In this document: in pieces, positions 35,883 to 45,844 of the stretch | Position numbering within the stretch: the stretch's first letter is position 1 | How the letters are laid out: every line of letters begins with the position of its first letter | Source: Chitinophagales bacterium | Lineage (GTDB): Bacteria > Bacteroidota > Bacteroidia > Chitinophagales > LD1 | Direction of reading: 5' to 3' | Assembly (NCBI GenBank): GCA_019638515.1 | Contig: JAHBTS010000001.1 | Span: 372,001 to 436,000, forward strand | Length of the DNA: 64,000 nucleotides | The notes under the pieces: model-generated | Told to the model about the DNA's origin: nothing | Databases searched by the model: none | What the model saw: the letters and a program-made list of their open reading frames with translations, nothing else | Position numbers and translations under genes: made by a program

Positions 35883-37349
35883 GTGAAACAACTAAAAGAA
35901 CTCTTGGTGGGCATCAATATTCAGCAAATTATCGGTAGCGATAGTGTGCAGGTGGGTGCTTTGCGTTCAGATTCGCGCCAAGTGGGCAAAGGCGATTGCT
36001 TTGTAGCAGTTTCGGGTACAGTAGTTGATGGGCATAACTTTATTGCACAGTGCGAGCTTGCAGGTGCAGTTGCCATTGTGTGCGAAAAACTGCCTGCACA
36101 GCTTCAACCACAGGTAAGCTATGTGGTGGTGGCAGAAAGCAGTAGTGTGTTGGGTGTAATGGCTGCCAATTTCTTCCATCATCCTTCGCGCAAATTGCAG
36201 TTGTTTGGTGTTACGGGAACCAATGGCAAAACTTCGGTGGCTACTTTGCTTTTCAGGTTGTTTAAGCAGTTGGGGAAAAGCGTAGGCTTGCTTTCTACCG
36301 TTCAAAATCAAATTAACGAAACGGTTATTGCCTCTACACACACCACACCCGATGCCATTGGTTTAAATGCGTTGCTTGCTCAAATGGTGGAAGCAGGTTG
36401 TACACATTGCTTTATGGAAGTAAGTTCACATGCTGCGCACCAAAATAGAATTGCAGGCTTGCGCTTTGCAGGTGCGGCTTTTACCAACATTACACACGAT
36501 CATTTAGATTATCATAAAACCTTCGATAACTATATTAAAGCCAAGAAAAAATTCTTCGATGAATTGAATGAGGATGCCTTTGCAATTACCAATGCCGATG
36601 ATAGAAATGGCTCCGTAATGTTGCAAAATACAAAGGCAAAGAAGTTTACATATTCACTCAAAACACCTTCGGATTTTAAAGGCAAAATTATTGATAACAA
36701 TATCACAGGATTGCAATTAGAAATTGGCGGACAAGAAGTTCATGTGCGCTTAATCGGAGAGTTCAATGCATATAATTTAGTGCTGGTATATGCTGCAGCC
36801 ATTTTGTTGGGCGCAGAAAAGGAAGAGGTATTGCGCATTCTCTCTGCACTCACACCTCCTGCAGGCAGGTTTGAGCAAGTGGTTTCGCCCAATGGAAAAA
36901 TAGTAGGTATAATAGATTACGCACACACGCCCGATGCGCTCAAAAATATATTGCACACCATCAATGCCGTGCGCAATGGCAACGAGCAGTTTATTTCGGT
37001 AGTAGGTTGTGGCGGCAATCGCGATGCAGCAAAGCGTCCGTTAATGGCCATGCTGGCAAGCAAACTTTCCGATAAAGCCATTTTTACATCAGATAACCCA
37101 CGCAACGAAGATCCGCAGGAAATTCTTAATGAAATGAATGCGGGCGTGCAGGCTCCCGAGCGCAAAAAGGTAATCACCATTGCAGATAGAAGAGAAGCAA
37201 TACGCACGGCATGCAGTTTGGCAATGCCCAACGATATTATTCTGATTGCAGGAAAAGGACACGAGAAGTATCAGGAAATAAAAGGCGTAAAATATGATTT
37301 TGACGATAAGCAGGTGTTGGTAGATACATTTTTAGAATTAGAAAAGTAA
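35883..37349 (+). CDS. murE: UDP-MurNAc-tripeptide synthetase MurE (meso-DAP adding)
   Basis: 488 residues. ATP loop GVTGTNGKTS, UDP-sugar site STHTTPDAIGLN, and substrate-selecting D404-N-P-R407 (TSDNPRNEDP), which specifies meso-diaminopimelate. It therefore adds meso-DAP to UDP-MurNAc-L-Ala-D-Glu. Start is GTG (MKQLKELLVG). It sits in the cluster between ftsI and mraY in the standard order; murF is absent here. Confidence 0.96.
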   Translation: MKQLKELLVGINIQQIIGSDSVQVGALRSDSRQVGKGDCFVAVSGTVVDGHNFIAQCELAGAVAIVCEKLPAQLQPQVSYVVVAESSSVLGVMAANFFHHPSRKLQLFGVTGTNGKTSVATLLFRLFKQLGKSVGLLSTVQNQINETVIASTHTTPDAIGLNALLAQMVEAGCTHCFMEVSSHAAHQNRIAGLRFAGAAFTNITHDHLDYHKTFDNYIKAKKKFFDELNEDAFAITNADDRNGSVMLQNTKAKKFTYSLKTPSDFKGKIIDNNITGLQLEIGGQEVHVRLIGEFNAYNLVLVYAAAILLGAEKEEVLRILSALTPPAGRFEQVVSPNGKIVGIIDYAHTPDALKNILHTINAVRNGNEQFISVVGCGGNRDAAKRPLMAMLASKLSDKAIFTSDNPRNEDPQEILNEMNAGVQAPERKKVITIADRREAIRTACSLAMPNDIILIAGKGHEKYQEIKGVKYDFDDKQVLVDTFLELEK

Positions 37350-37398
37350 GCAGCGGTAACAAAGTAGCATTATTCAATACTCAATAATCAGTACTAAG

Positions 37399-38652
37399 AT
37401 GTTATACTATCTTTTTAAATGGCTTGATGTTCAGTATGATTTTCCGGGAGCGGGGTTGTTTAACTTCATCTCCTTCCGGGCGGCTATGGCATTGCTTTTG
37501 AGCTTGGTAATATCGCTCGTGTACGGTAAAAACATTATTGCCTTCTTGCGTAAAAAGCAAATTGGCGAAACCATTCGTGAACTTGGCTTGGAAGGCGAAA
37601 ATTCTAAAAAAGGCACGCCAACCATGGGCGGTTTAATTATACTCGGAGCCATACTGGTGCCTACATTGCTGTTTGCCAAAATTGGCAGCGTGTACATTAT
37701 ACTGTTGCTTATTACCACTGTTTGGTTAGGATTTATAGGCTTTTTAGACGATTACATTAAAGTATTCAAGAAAGATAAAAAGGGGCTTGCTGGTCGCTTT
37801 AAAATAGTAGGACAGGTAGGGCTTGGCATTATTGTAGGCACGGTATTGTACTTTAATGGCAATGTGGTAATTAAGGAAGAAATTCCTGCGGGCGAAGTAT
37901 ATAAGTACGATAGCAATGAAATAAGCAAAATTACAGACGATAAAGGTGTAACGCATTTTATGACAACAGAGAAATCGAGCGTTACCACCTTGCCGTTTAT
38001 TAAAAACCAAGAATTCGATTACGAGAGAATTTTAGGCGTTATACATGCAGATTGGAGCAAATACACATGGTTGGTGTTTATTCCTATCGTTATTTTCATT
38101 ATTACGGCAGTAAGCAATGCCGCTAATCTTACCGATGGTATAGATGGTTTGGCAGCAGGTACTTCTTCCATTATTGGTGCCACATTATTAGTGTTTGCAT
38201 ACGTTTCGGGCAATATAATTTTTGCCGATTACTTAGATATAATGTACATACCCAACGTGGGAGAATTGGTAATTTTTTGTGCCGCATTTATTGGAGCTTG
38301 TGTTGGTTTTTTATGGTACAATGCATATCCGGCACAAGTGTTTATGGGCGACACAGGCTCGCTGGCACTGGGCGGTATTATTGCCACTATGGCGCTTTGC
38401 GTGCGCAAAGAATTGCTGCTGCCTTTAATGTGCGGAGTGTTTTTTGTTGAAACAATTAGTGTAATGCTGCAAGTAAGCTACTTTAAATACACCAAGAAGA
38501 AATATGGCGAAGGCAGAAGAATCTTTTTAATGAGTCCGATTCACCACCACTTTCAAAAAATGGGAATCCATGAAAGCAAGATTGTAAGCCGTTTTTGGAT
38601 TGTGGGCATTATGCTGGCAGTATTAAGTATTGTAACACTAAAAATTAGATAG
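37399..38652 (+). CDS. mraY: Phospho-MurNAc-pentapeptide transferase MraY
   Basis: 417 residues, about ten helices. Motifs: [31 protein letters not shown] with the Asp pair for magnesium binding, [12 protein letters not shown], and [12 protein letters not shown] near the C-terminus. It transfers phospho-MurNAc-pentapeptide to undecaprenyl phosphate, making lipid I. An extended loop (~156-225) between helices is longer than in E. coli, as in other Bacteroidota. murD follows after 6 bases. Confidence 0.97.
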   Translation: MLYYLFKWLDVQYDFPGAGLFNFISFRAAMALLLSLVISLVYGKNIIAFLRKKQIGETIRELGLEGENSKKGTPTMGGLIILGAILVPTLLFAKIGSVYIILLLITTVWLGFIGFLDDYIKVFKKDKKGLAGRFKIVGQVGLGIIVGTVLYFNGNVVIKEEIPAGEVYKYDSNEISKITDDKGVTHFMTTEKSSVTTLPFIKNQEFDYERILGVIHADWSKYTWLVFIPIVIFIITAVSNAANLTDGIDGLAAGTSSIIGATLLVFAYVSGNIIFADYLDIMYIPNVGELVIFCAAFIGACVGFLWYNAYPAQVFMGDTGSLALGGIIATMALCVRKELLLPLMCGVFFVETISVMLQVSYFKYTKKKYGEGRRIFLMSPIHHHFQKMGIHESKIVSRFWIVGIMLAVLSIVTLKIR

Positions 38653-38658
38653 AAAGAA

Positions 38659-39996
38659 GTGGCTAAGCGTTTAGTAGTTCTTGGTGGTGGCGAAAGCGGA
38701 GTTGGTACTGCAATACTTGGTATGAAGCAGGGATACGAAGTGTTTTTAAGCGATGGTGGCGAAATAAAGCCGAAGTACATAAAAGTGTTGAATGAATATG
38801 GCATTGCATACGAAAGCAATACACACACGGCACATAAAATTTTAAATGCCGATGTAGTAATGAAAAGCCCGGGCATTGCACATAAAACACCTATCGTAAA
38901 AGAGTTGAAGGCAGCCGGAGTGCGCATAGTAAGCGAAATGGAATTTGCTGCACCATTTACCAATGCCGAAATTATTGGTATTACAGGCAGCAACGGCAAA
39001 ACAACCACTACGGCTTTAACCTATCATATTCTGCGCAATGCAGGTTTAAATGTGGGCTTAGGTGGCAATATAGGCAGGAGTTTTGCATGGCAAGTTGCCA
39101 CAGAAAATTTTGAATACTATGTACTGGAAATTTCAAGTTTTCAATTAGACGATATTGAAACTTTTCGTCCTAATGTGGCGGTGCTTACCAATATAACACC
39201 GGATCACTTAGACCGCTATAACTACGAACTCGATAACTATGTGGCCGCAAAATTCAAAATAGGTAAGTGGCAAAACGAAAGCGATTATTTTATCTACTGT
39301 GCCGATGATGAAATTACCATGCAAAACATGGATCGCTACCCAACCAAGGCACAAAAAATTCCTTTTAGCCTTGAAAAAAAATACAAGCAAGGCGGCTATG
39401 TAGAAAACGAAACTTTATTCATTAACATAAACCAAACTCAGTTCACCATGAGCAATTCTGAACTTGGCATTAAAGGCCGACACAACACTTACAATTCATT
39501 AGCAGCGGGGATTGTAGCAAATATTTACGGGCTGCGTAAAGACGAAATCAGGAAGAGCCTGAGCGATTTTAAATCGTTAGAGCATAGATTAGAGACTGTA
39601 ACTAAAGTACGTGGTGTAGAGTTTATTAACGACTCTAAAGCAACCAATGTAAACAGCACTTGGTATGCACTCGAAACCATGAGTAAACCAATTATTTGGA
39701 TTGCTGGTGGTGTAGATAAAGGCAATGATTATTCGGTGTTAACTCCTCTAGTTCAAAAAAAAGTAAAAGCATTGGTTTGTTTGGGCGAAGACAATACAAA
39801 GCTACACAGTGCTTTTGGTAAAGCCGTGGATGTAATTGTGAATACAAATAATATACACGATGCCGTAAGAATGGCATACCAACTGGGCGCTCCGGGCGAT
39901 GTGGTGTTGCTTTCTCCTGCTTGTGCTTCGTTCGATTTATTTCAAAATTTTGAAGACAGAGGAATGAAGTTTAAAGAAGAAGTAATTAAGCTTTAA
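38659..39996 (+). CDS. murD: UDP-MurNAc-alanine D-glutamate ligase MurD
   Basis: 445 residues. The N-terminal LVVLGGGESGVGTAIL binds UDP, and the ATP loop is GITGSNGKTTTTAL. NITPDHLDRYN, RLETVTKVRGVEFINDSKAT and LSPACASFDLFQNFEDRG are family signatures. It adds D-Glu to UDP-MurNAc-L-Ala. The start is GTG, with a purine-rich AGAAAGAA just upstream. Confidence 0.96.
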   Translation: MAKRLVVLGGGESGVGTAILGMKQGYEVFLSDGGEIKPKYIKVLNEYGIAYESNTHTAHKILNADVVMKSPGIAHKTPIVKELKAAGVRIVSEMEFAAPFTNAEIIGITGSNGKTTTTALTYHILRNAGLNVGLGGNIGRSFAWQVATENFEYYVLEISSFQLDDIETFRPNVAVLTNITPDHLDRYNYELDNYVAAKFKIGKWQNESDYFIYCADDEITMQNMDRYPTKAQKIPFSLEKKYKQGGYVENETLFININQTQFTMSNSELGIKGRHNTYNSLAAGIVANIYGLRKDEIRKSLSDFKSLEHRLETVTKVRGVEFINDSKATNVNSTWYALETMSKPIIWIAGGVDKGNDYSVLTPLVQKKVKALVCLGEDNTKLHSAFGKAVDVIVNTNNIHDAVRMAYQLGAPGDVVLLSPACASFDLFQNFEDRGMKFKEEVIKL

Positions 39997-40035
39997 GGTT
40001 TCAGTTTCGTTGTTGAATTAACGAATTGAATTGTT

Positions 40036-41205
40036 ATGAGCAGCATATTCAAACATTTTCAGGGCGACCGTTTAATTTGGTTGGTGGTATTTTTACTCAT
40101 CGGAGTTTCTATGTTGGGTATCTATAGTTCCACCAGTACTTTGGCTTTTCGCTTGCAGGGAGGCAATACAGAGTATTATGTAATGAAACAGTTTTTTTAT
40201 GTTGCTATTGGGTTTGGGTTAATGTTTATTACACACTTGGTGGATTATCGCTACTATTCGAGGTTGGCGCAAATTCTTTGGTTGGTATCTATTCCGTTAT
40301 TGCTTTATACCATGTTTTTTGGTACAGAATTAAACAATGCCAATCGTTGGATTACTATTCCGTTGGTGGGGCTTACCTTCCAAACTTCAGACTTGGCAAA
40401 GCTGGCTCTTATTATGTATTTGGCGCGGCAGCTAAGTTTAAAGCAAGAAAATATAGATGATTTTAAAGAGTCGTTTTTGCCGATATTGTTACCTATTATA
40501 GTTACGGCTTTACTTATTGTGCCGGATAATCTTTCTACGGCATTGATTGTGGTGTTTACAAGTATTTTTGTAATGTTTATAGGTCGGGTTGCTTTAAGGC
40601 ATATCGCGCTTTTGGCGGGTGCGGGAACTTTAATAATGGTATTGTTTTTTGCAATTTTATTTGTGATGCCGCAAAGCATGTTGGTTGGGCGAACTGCTAC
40701 TTGGAAACACCGTGTAGAGAATTTTTTTGACCGCTCCGGAAATGTGGAAGAAGAGTACCAAGTGCTGCAATCTAAAATTGCCATTGCCAAAGGCGGCTTG
40801 GTGAACTTAAATGCAGGCGGCAGCGACCAAAAGAACTTTTTGCCACACCCTTATTCAGATTTTATTTACGCCATAATTATTGAGGAATATGGATTGCTTG
40901 GCGGGGCAATTATTCTAATGCTGTATCTTTTTTTTCTATACCGCTGTATTCGTATTGTATTAAAAGCTCCTAAGGCATTTGGTGCATTTTTGGCTGTGGG
41001 TTTAGGCATTGCATTGGTAATTCAGGCAATGATAAACATGGCTGTAGTAGTAAATTTAGTTCCGGTAACGGGCGTTACGCTCCCGTTGGTAAGCATGGGT
41101 GGCAGCAGCGCCATATTCACCAGCATTGCCTTTGGAATTATCTTAAGCGTAAGTCGTAATGTAGAACTTCAAAATGGCGAAGAGTCTTTGGAGATGGCTG
41201 CCTAA
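40036..41205 (+). CDS. ftsW: Septal peptidoglycan polymerase FtsW (SEDS)
   Basis: 389 residues with about ten helices. Characteristic SEDS features: RWITIPLVGLTFQTSDLAKL, the ESKIAIAKGG-like LQSKIAIAKGGLVNL, LPHPYSDFIYAIIIEEYGLL and the closing VTGVTLPLVSMGGSS. It polymerises lipid II at the septum with FtsI. This is the last cell-wall gene here; murG, murC, ftsQ, ftsA and ftsZ, which usually follow, are not present. It converges on mvaD with a 2-base gap. Confidence 0.95.
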   Translation: MSSIFKHFQGDRLIWLVVFLLIGVSMLGIYSSTSTLAFRLQGGNTEYYVMKQFFYVAIGFGLMFITHLVDYRYYSRLAQILWLVSIPLLLYTMFFGTELNNANRWITIPLVGLTFQTSDLAKLALIMYLARQLSLKQENIDDFKESFLPILLPIIVTALLIVPDNLSTALIVVFTSIFVMFIGRVALRHIALLAGAGTLIMVLFFAILFVMPQSMLVGRTATWKHRVENFFDRSGNVEEEYQVLQSKIAIAKGGLVNLNAGGSDQKNFLPHPYSDFIYAIIIEEYGLLGGAIILMLYLFFLYRCIRIVLKAPKAFGAFLAVGLGIALVIQAMINMAVVVNLVPVTGVTLPLVSMGGSSAIFTSIAFGIILSVSRNVELQNGEESLEMAA

Positions 41206-41207
41206 TG

Positions 41208-42278
41208 CTACTTTATTTTCTTAATTCCTTTTCCTGCAAAGTCGTGAATTATTTTACCGTTTTCGCATAAGCCCGAAAGTTCGTAATCGGCAAATTCCAA
41301 TACTTTTTTCTGATATGCGGCAGGGTACAGCAAGTGTACGTTGGGACCTGCATCTAATGTAAAGTAAACCGGCACTTTGCTGCTTTCGCGGAAGTTGCGG
41401 ATGCTTTCTATCATGCTCAAGGTGTGTGCATTCATGAGTATAAACGATGGATTGGAACACATCATGAGTGCATGCAATGTCATGGCTTCATTTTCTGCAA
41501 TAGCGCCAAAGGTTTCCCAATCGCCACTTTTTAAGGCAGGCAGTAAATTCTTAAGATTATCGTTGGCTTGTTTGTAGCGTGCCTTGGCAAATGGATTGCC
41601 TTTCATAAGCGAATGGCCTACACGGCTCGATACTTTTTTTTCGTTGCTGCTAGCAATTAAAATGCTATCGCGCAGGGTTTTAAATTCTTTGTGCAGTAAA
41701 TTTTCTGCGCCAATACCAAAATCGTTTGAAGAGGTTTTTACTACCGCGCTTTCGCCCCAAACCGATGCATATGCAAACGGAGAGCGGCAGGCACTTCCTG
41801 AACCTAACCTCGAAAAAAGTGATACTTTTTTCATCCACTTGCTATCGCTTAGCAATTGCTTTTCGGTTGTTTTCTTTTTTGTTTTTAACTGTATTTCTAA
41901 GTCGCACAAAGCGGCTGCAAGTGCGCTATACGATGATGCCGAAGATGCAATACCCGATGAATGAGGAAAGGAGTTGGCAGAGTATATTACTAAACCATAA
42001 TCTTTTAAAAACTTAAAATCGTTTTGTATGGAGGTGAAAAAGTTGAGTAGTCTTAAACGGAATGCAATATTTTCTTTTTTGTCGAAGTAGAATTGCAATT
42101 GCAGTTCATCGCTCTTGTTTTCTTTAGAAACTAAAGATACCGATGTTTCGGTAAAGCATTCGCTCAGTGTAAAGCTAAGTGATGGGTTTTCGGGTATTTG
42201 ATTTTTTTTCTTTCCCCAATATTTTATGATGGCAATGTTTGATGGACTCTTCCATGTTGTTGTTGCAATAGGTTTCAT
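41208..42278 (-). CDS. mvaD: Diphosphomevalonate decarboxylase
   Basis: 356 residues of the GHMP kinase superfamily. The N-terminal SPSNIAIIKYWGKK is diagnostic for MVD, and the ATP-binding FPHSSGIASSASSYSALA replaces the usual PxxxGLGSS. FTLDAGPNVHLLYP near the C-terminus contains the catalytic Asp. It makes IPP from mevalonate diphosphate, which the Idi enzyme encoded near 23.9 kb can isomerise. No other mevalonate genes lie nearby. Confidence 0.95.
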   Translation of the reverse strand: MKPIATTTWKSPSNIAIIKYWGKKKNQIPENPSLSFTLSECFTETSVSLVSKENKSDELQLQFYFDKKENIAFRLRLLNFFTSIQNDFKFLKDYGLVIYSANSFPHSSGIASSASSYSALAAALCDLEIQLKTKKKTTEKQLLSDSKWMKKVSLFSRLGSGSACRSPFAYASVWGESAVVKTSSNDFGIGAENLLHKEFKTLRDSILIASSNEKKVSSRVGHSLMKGNPFAKARYKQANDNLKNLLPALKSGDWETFGAIAENEAMTLHALMMCSNPSFILMNAHTLSMIESIRNFRESSKVPVYFTLDAGPNVHLLYPAAYQKKVLEFADYELSGLCENGKIIHDFAGKGIKKIK

Positions 42279-42357
42279 ACTTCCTTTTTTTGTGCTTCAA
42301 ACCTAATTGAATTTTTATTCTGCTTCATATTGTTTTTCACAGCATTTTATATAAGGG

Positions 42358-42388
42358 TTCGCAACTTATGCGGCAAAACTTATTTTTG
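42358..42388 (+). promoter_or_regulatory. Candidate promoter of the GT-C/TPR gene
   Basis: TTCG (42358-42361, one mismatch to TTTG) is followed after 19 bases by a perfect TAnnTTTG element, TATTTTTG (42381-42388). The expected start point is about 7 bases before the gene's ATG. Confidence 0.42.
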
Positions 42389-42401
42389 GATTTTTCTTTT
42401 T

Positions 42402-44432
42402 ATGAGTAAAAGCCGAGCCCTTTTTGCAAGCCTTGTGGCAATAGTGTTTTTTATGTTGGTATTTGCCTATAGCAATCATTGGCATAATGGATTTCATTTC
42501 GATGATTCGCATACGGTACAGAACAATTTGTACGTGCGGCATATTCAAAATATTCCACTATTTTTTAAGGATTGCACCACCTTTAGTTCTATTCCATCGC
42601 ATGGTTCTTATCGCCCGTTGGTAACTACTTCGCTTGCCATAGACTACAAACTTGGCGAGGTGTTTTCTGCCAATGGTTACGATCCGTTTTGGTATCATGT
42701 TTCTACCTTTATTTTCTTTTTGCTGCAGGCTGTTTTAATGTGGTTTTTTTTCAAAAAAATATTGGATACGGTTTCGCGCGGAACGCCCAATGCTTTTGTG
42801 GCATTATTTGCCGTTGCATGGTATGCGCTTAATCCGGTAATGGCAGAAACTATTAACTATGTTATTTCGCGCTCCGATTCGCTTTCTACTTTTTTTGTGG
42901 TATTAGCATTTGTGGTTTACCAGTATGCTGCTTCTGCACGCAAGTATTATTTGTATTTAATTCCAATACTTATTGGTGCTTTGGCCAAGCCAACGGCAAT
43001 TATGTTTGGACCCATGCTAATGGCTTATCACCTGTTGTTTGAGCAAGAGCAGAGTTTATTGGCAGTAGGCAAATGGCAGTGGAATAAATTGTGGAAAGTA
43101 GCATTGCCTTCGATGGCAGTTTTTGTGGCTGTATATTTCTTTATTAAGAAAATGGAAGCAGGCATGTTTGAGCCGGGCGGCAGTTCGTTATTTGAATATA
43201 TAATTACACAACCGTATATCTATTTGCATTATGTGGCTATGTTTTTATTGCCCATGCAGTTGAGTGCCGATACCGATTGGAGTACTTTTAAATCGTTGAG
43301 CGATGTAGGTGCGTTGGTAGGTTTTGTATTTCTTATACTCTTGGTGTTTACGGTATTTATTACTTCTAAAAACCCAAAACAACGCCCTATTACATTTGGT
43401 ATTTTGTGGTTTTTATTTGCCTTGGTGCCAACCACTTTTGTGCCATTGGCTGAAGTAATGAACGACCACCGTCAGTTTTATCCGCATGTAGGCACAGCAT
43501 TGGCACTTACTTGGGCACTTTATTTGGTGTTAGAAAATGTGTGGAAGCGTATTCCGGTAAATGCAATAGTGTTGGGTTCTTTATTGCTTTTTTCAGCCTA
43601 TGCTTATGGCACTTATGAGCGCAACAAAGTATGGCTTACCGAAGAAACATTGTGGAAAGATGTAACGGAAAAAAGCCCGCTCAATGGAAGAGGACTCATG
43701 AATTACGGATTGGCACTTATGGCACGGGGCGATTATGCTGGAGCAGAACAGTACTTTAAACGCGGATTAGAGTTGTGGCCATACTATTCGTATTTGTATA
43801 TAAATATGGCTATTGCAAAAGAATCTACCGGAAAAATAGACGAAGCCGGATATTACTATCAGAAAGGTTTGGAGTATGGAAAAAGCTATCCGAATAACTA
43901 CTATTACTATGGCAAGTATTTGTATCGCAAAGGAAGTAAAGAAGAAGCTATTGGTTATTTGCAGCAGTGCCTTAAAATGAGTAGTGCACAGGTAGATGCC
44001 CGTTATCTATTGATGGATGCCTTATACGAAACCAAACGCTTAGAAGAGTTGAAAAGCATCTGCACCGAAACTTTAAAAATTTTGCCAAGCGATAAAAAAG
44101 CAACCGATTATCTGGCTATGGCCGAAACAGGAAAAAGCAGGGCAGAGGTATTAGAAACTTCATTGCAAGAAAAGCCTACTGCCGAAGGTTATTTGAATTT
44201 AAGTTTAAGTTATTATCAAGCAGAGAAATACGATTTATGTATTACCGCTGCCGAAAAAGCATTGGCATTAAAGCCCGATTATGCAGAGGCTTGGAATAAT
44301 ATATGCTCTGCGCACAATGCACTCGGCAATTTTAAGGCGGGTGCTGCGGCTTGCGAGGAAGCACTTAAGTTGAAACCCGATTATGCTTTGGCAAAAAACA
44401 ATTTATTGTGGGCAAAGCATAACCTAAAGTAG
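42402..44432 (+). CDS. GT-C-type membrane glycosyltransferase-like protein with C-terminal TPRs
   Basis: About 676 residues. The N-terminal ~400 residues have ~10 helices with a GT-C-like acidic first loop (GFHFDDSHTVQNN) and VISRSDSLSTFFVVL. The C-terminal ~250 residues are tetratricopeptide repeats, e.g. NYGLALMARGDYAGAEQYFK and LALKPDYAEAWNNI. The layout resembles TMTC-type (DUF1736) O-mannosyltransferases of animals and their bacterial relatives. Substrate is unknown. The ATG at MSKSRALFASL starts the first helix; a longer frame would begin 24 codons upstream, before the promoter. Confidence 0.8.
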   Translation: MSKSRALFASLVAIVFFMLVFAYSNHWHNGFHFDDSHTVQNNLYVRHIQNIPLFFKDCTTFSSIPSHGSYRPLVTTSLAIDYKLGEVFSANGYDPFWYHVSTFIFFLLQAVLMWFFFKKILDTVSRGTPNAFVALFAVAWYALNPVMAETINYVISRSDSLSTFFVVLAFVVYQYAASARKYYLYLIPILIGALAKPTAIMFGPMLMAYHLLFEQEQSLLAVGKWQWNKLWKVALPSMAVFVAVYFFIKKMEAGMFEPGGSSLFEYIITQPYIYLHYVAMFLLPMQLSADTDWSTFKSLSDVGALVGFVFLILLVFTVFITSKNPKQRPITFGILWFLFALVPTTFVPLAEVMNDHRQFYPHVGTALALTWALYLVLENVWKRIPVNAIVLGSLLLFSAYAYGTYERNKVWLTEETLWKDVTEKSPLNGRGLMNYGLALMARGDYAGAEQYFKRGLELWPYYSYLYINMAIAKESTGKIDEAGYYYQKGLEYGKSYPNNYYYYGKYLYRKGSKEEAIGYLQQCLKMSSAQVDARYLLMDALYETKRLEELKSICTETLKILPSDKKATDYLAMAETGKSRAEVLETSLQEKPTAEGYLNLSLSYYQAEKYDLCITAAEKALALKPDYAEAWNNICSAHNALGNFKAGAAACEEALKLKPDYALAKNNLLWAKHNLK

Positions 44433-44515
44433 TAGCACATTGTTTTGCTGGCATACGTTGCGCAGCTGAGTGTAGCGGTACCACAAAAAAAGGAGCTGCC
44501 GTATTTGCCAATTAT

Positions 44516-44523
44516 TACTTTTG
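44516..44523 (+). promoter_or_regulatory. Candidate -7 element (TACTTTTG)
   Basis: TACTTTTG fits TAnnTTTG and ends 4 bases before the peptide-transporter ATG, implying an almost leaderless transcript. There is no TTTG at the expected -33 position. Confidence 0.3.
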
Positions 44524-44527
44524 AATA

Positions 44528-45844
44528 ATGTTTAACAAAGCAACTAAATGGAGTCTTTTCCCAAAGTCGGCTCCTTATATTGTTGGTACAGAATTAGCAG
44601 AGCGTTTTAGCTTTTATGGCATGAAAGCAATCCTTGCCACCTTTCTGGTAAGCAACTTTTTTAATCCGGAAAATAACCCTGCCACGCAGGCAGGTGCCGA
44701 AGCGCGCTCAAATGAAATTACACATCTTTTTACAGCCATATCTTATGGCTGTTGTATTTTGGGAGGCATACTTGCCGATAAGTTTTTGGGTCGCTATAAA
44801 ACAATTGTTTACCTAAGTATTATATACATTATTGGGCACTTGTTTTTAGCCGTTTTTGAAAGTAATTACCAATGGTTTATTGTTGGCTTAATGCTCATTG
44901 CCATTGGTTCCGGAGGCGTAAAACCGAATGTGAGCGTAATGGTGGGCGACCAGTTCGATAATCCTGAAGATAAGAACATAAGCAAGCTATACGATGTGTT
45001 TTACTTTGCTATTAACTTAGGCGCTTTCTTCTCCATGCTTATTATTCCTGTATTGAAACACCGCTATGGCGGAGCAATAGCTTTTGGTGTGCCGGGCTTG
45101 CTTATGCTGGTGGCATTACTCATTTTTTTGGCAGGAAAGAGGCAATATAAAATGGTGCCGCCATCTACCACAGGTAGTTCACGAACATTTAAGGAAACGG
45201 TTACCATACTCTCTAAAGTGCTGGTGGTGTTTGCATTCATACCGTTGTACTGGGCATTGTGGGATCAAAACGGATCTGAGTGGGTGTTGCAAGCCGCTAA
45301 GATGGATTTGAATTTTATGGGTATTACTTGGCTTAGCGAGCAAATTCAAGTGGTAAATGCTATTCTTATTTTGGTGTTTATTCCATTGTTTTCGGTAGTG
45401 GTATATCCATTGTTAGAAAAACTGGGAGTACGGGTAACTGCAGTTCGAAAGATTGGTTGGGGATTTGTGTTGGTTGCTGTTACATTCTTGCTTACAGCGT
45501 GGATTCAGCAGCAGCTTGATGCAGGTGTGAAATTGAATATTGCATGGCAATTATTGGCTTATACCATTCTCACAGCCTCAGAAATTATGGTGTCTATTAC
45601 AGGTTTAGAATTTGCATTTGCACGCTCGCCAAAAGATATGAAAAGCACTGTAATGTCGCTTTGGTTTTTCACGGTTTTTCTTGGAAATATTTTAGTGTCG
45701 TTTATTAATAACAGTATTCACTCCGGTGGTTTTTTTAGCGGTTTCTCAGGGGCTTCCTATTTTATTTTGTTTGCAGGTATGATGGCTGCAAATACCATAC
45801 TTTATTTTGTAGCAGTAAAAGTTTTTAAAGCAGATTCCGAATAA
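44528..45844 (+). CDS. POT-family proton-dependent oligopeptide transporter
   Basis: 438 residues of the MFS POT/PTR family. The E-x-x-E-R-F motif appears as GTELAERFSFYGMKAIL. GGVKPNVSVMVGDQF and YDVFYFAINLGAFFS are further signatures. It would import di- and tripeptides with protons across the inner membrane. It shares one base with the panC start (TAATG), so the two are probably co-transcribed. Confidence 0.92.
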   Translation: MFNKATKWSLFPKSAPYIVGTELAERFSFYGMKAILATFLVSNFFNPENNPATQAGAEARSNEITHLFTAISYGCCILGGILADKFLGRYKTIVYLSIIYIIGHLFLAVFESNYQWFIVGLMLIAIGSGGVKPNVSVMVGDQFDNPEDKNISKLYDVFYFAINLGAFFSMLIIPVLKHRYGGAIAFGVPGLLMLVALLIFLAGKRQYKMVPPSTTGSSRTFKETVTILSKVLVVFAFIPLYWALWDQNGSEWVLQAAKMDLNFMGITWLSEQIQVVNAILILVFIPLFSVVVYPLLEKLGVRVTAVRKIGWGFVLVAVTFLLTAWIQQQLDAGVKLNIAWQLLAYTILTASEIMVSITGLEFAFARSPKDMKSTVMSLWFFTVFLGNILVSFINNSIHSGGFFSGFSGASYFILFAGMMAANTILYFVAVKVFKADSE

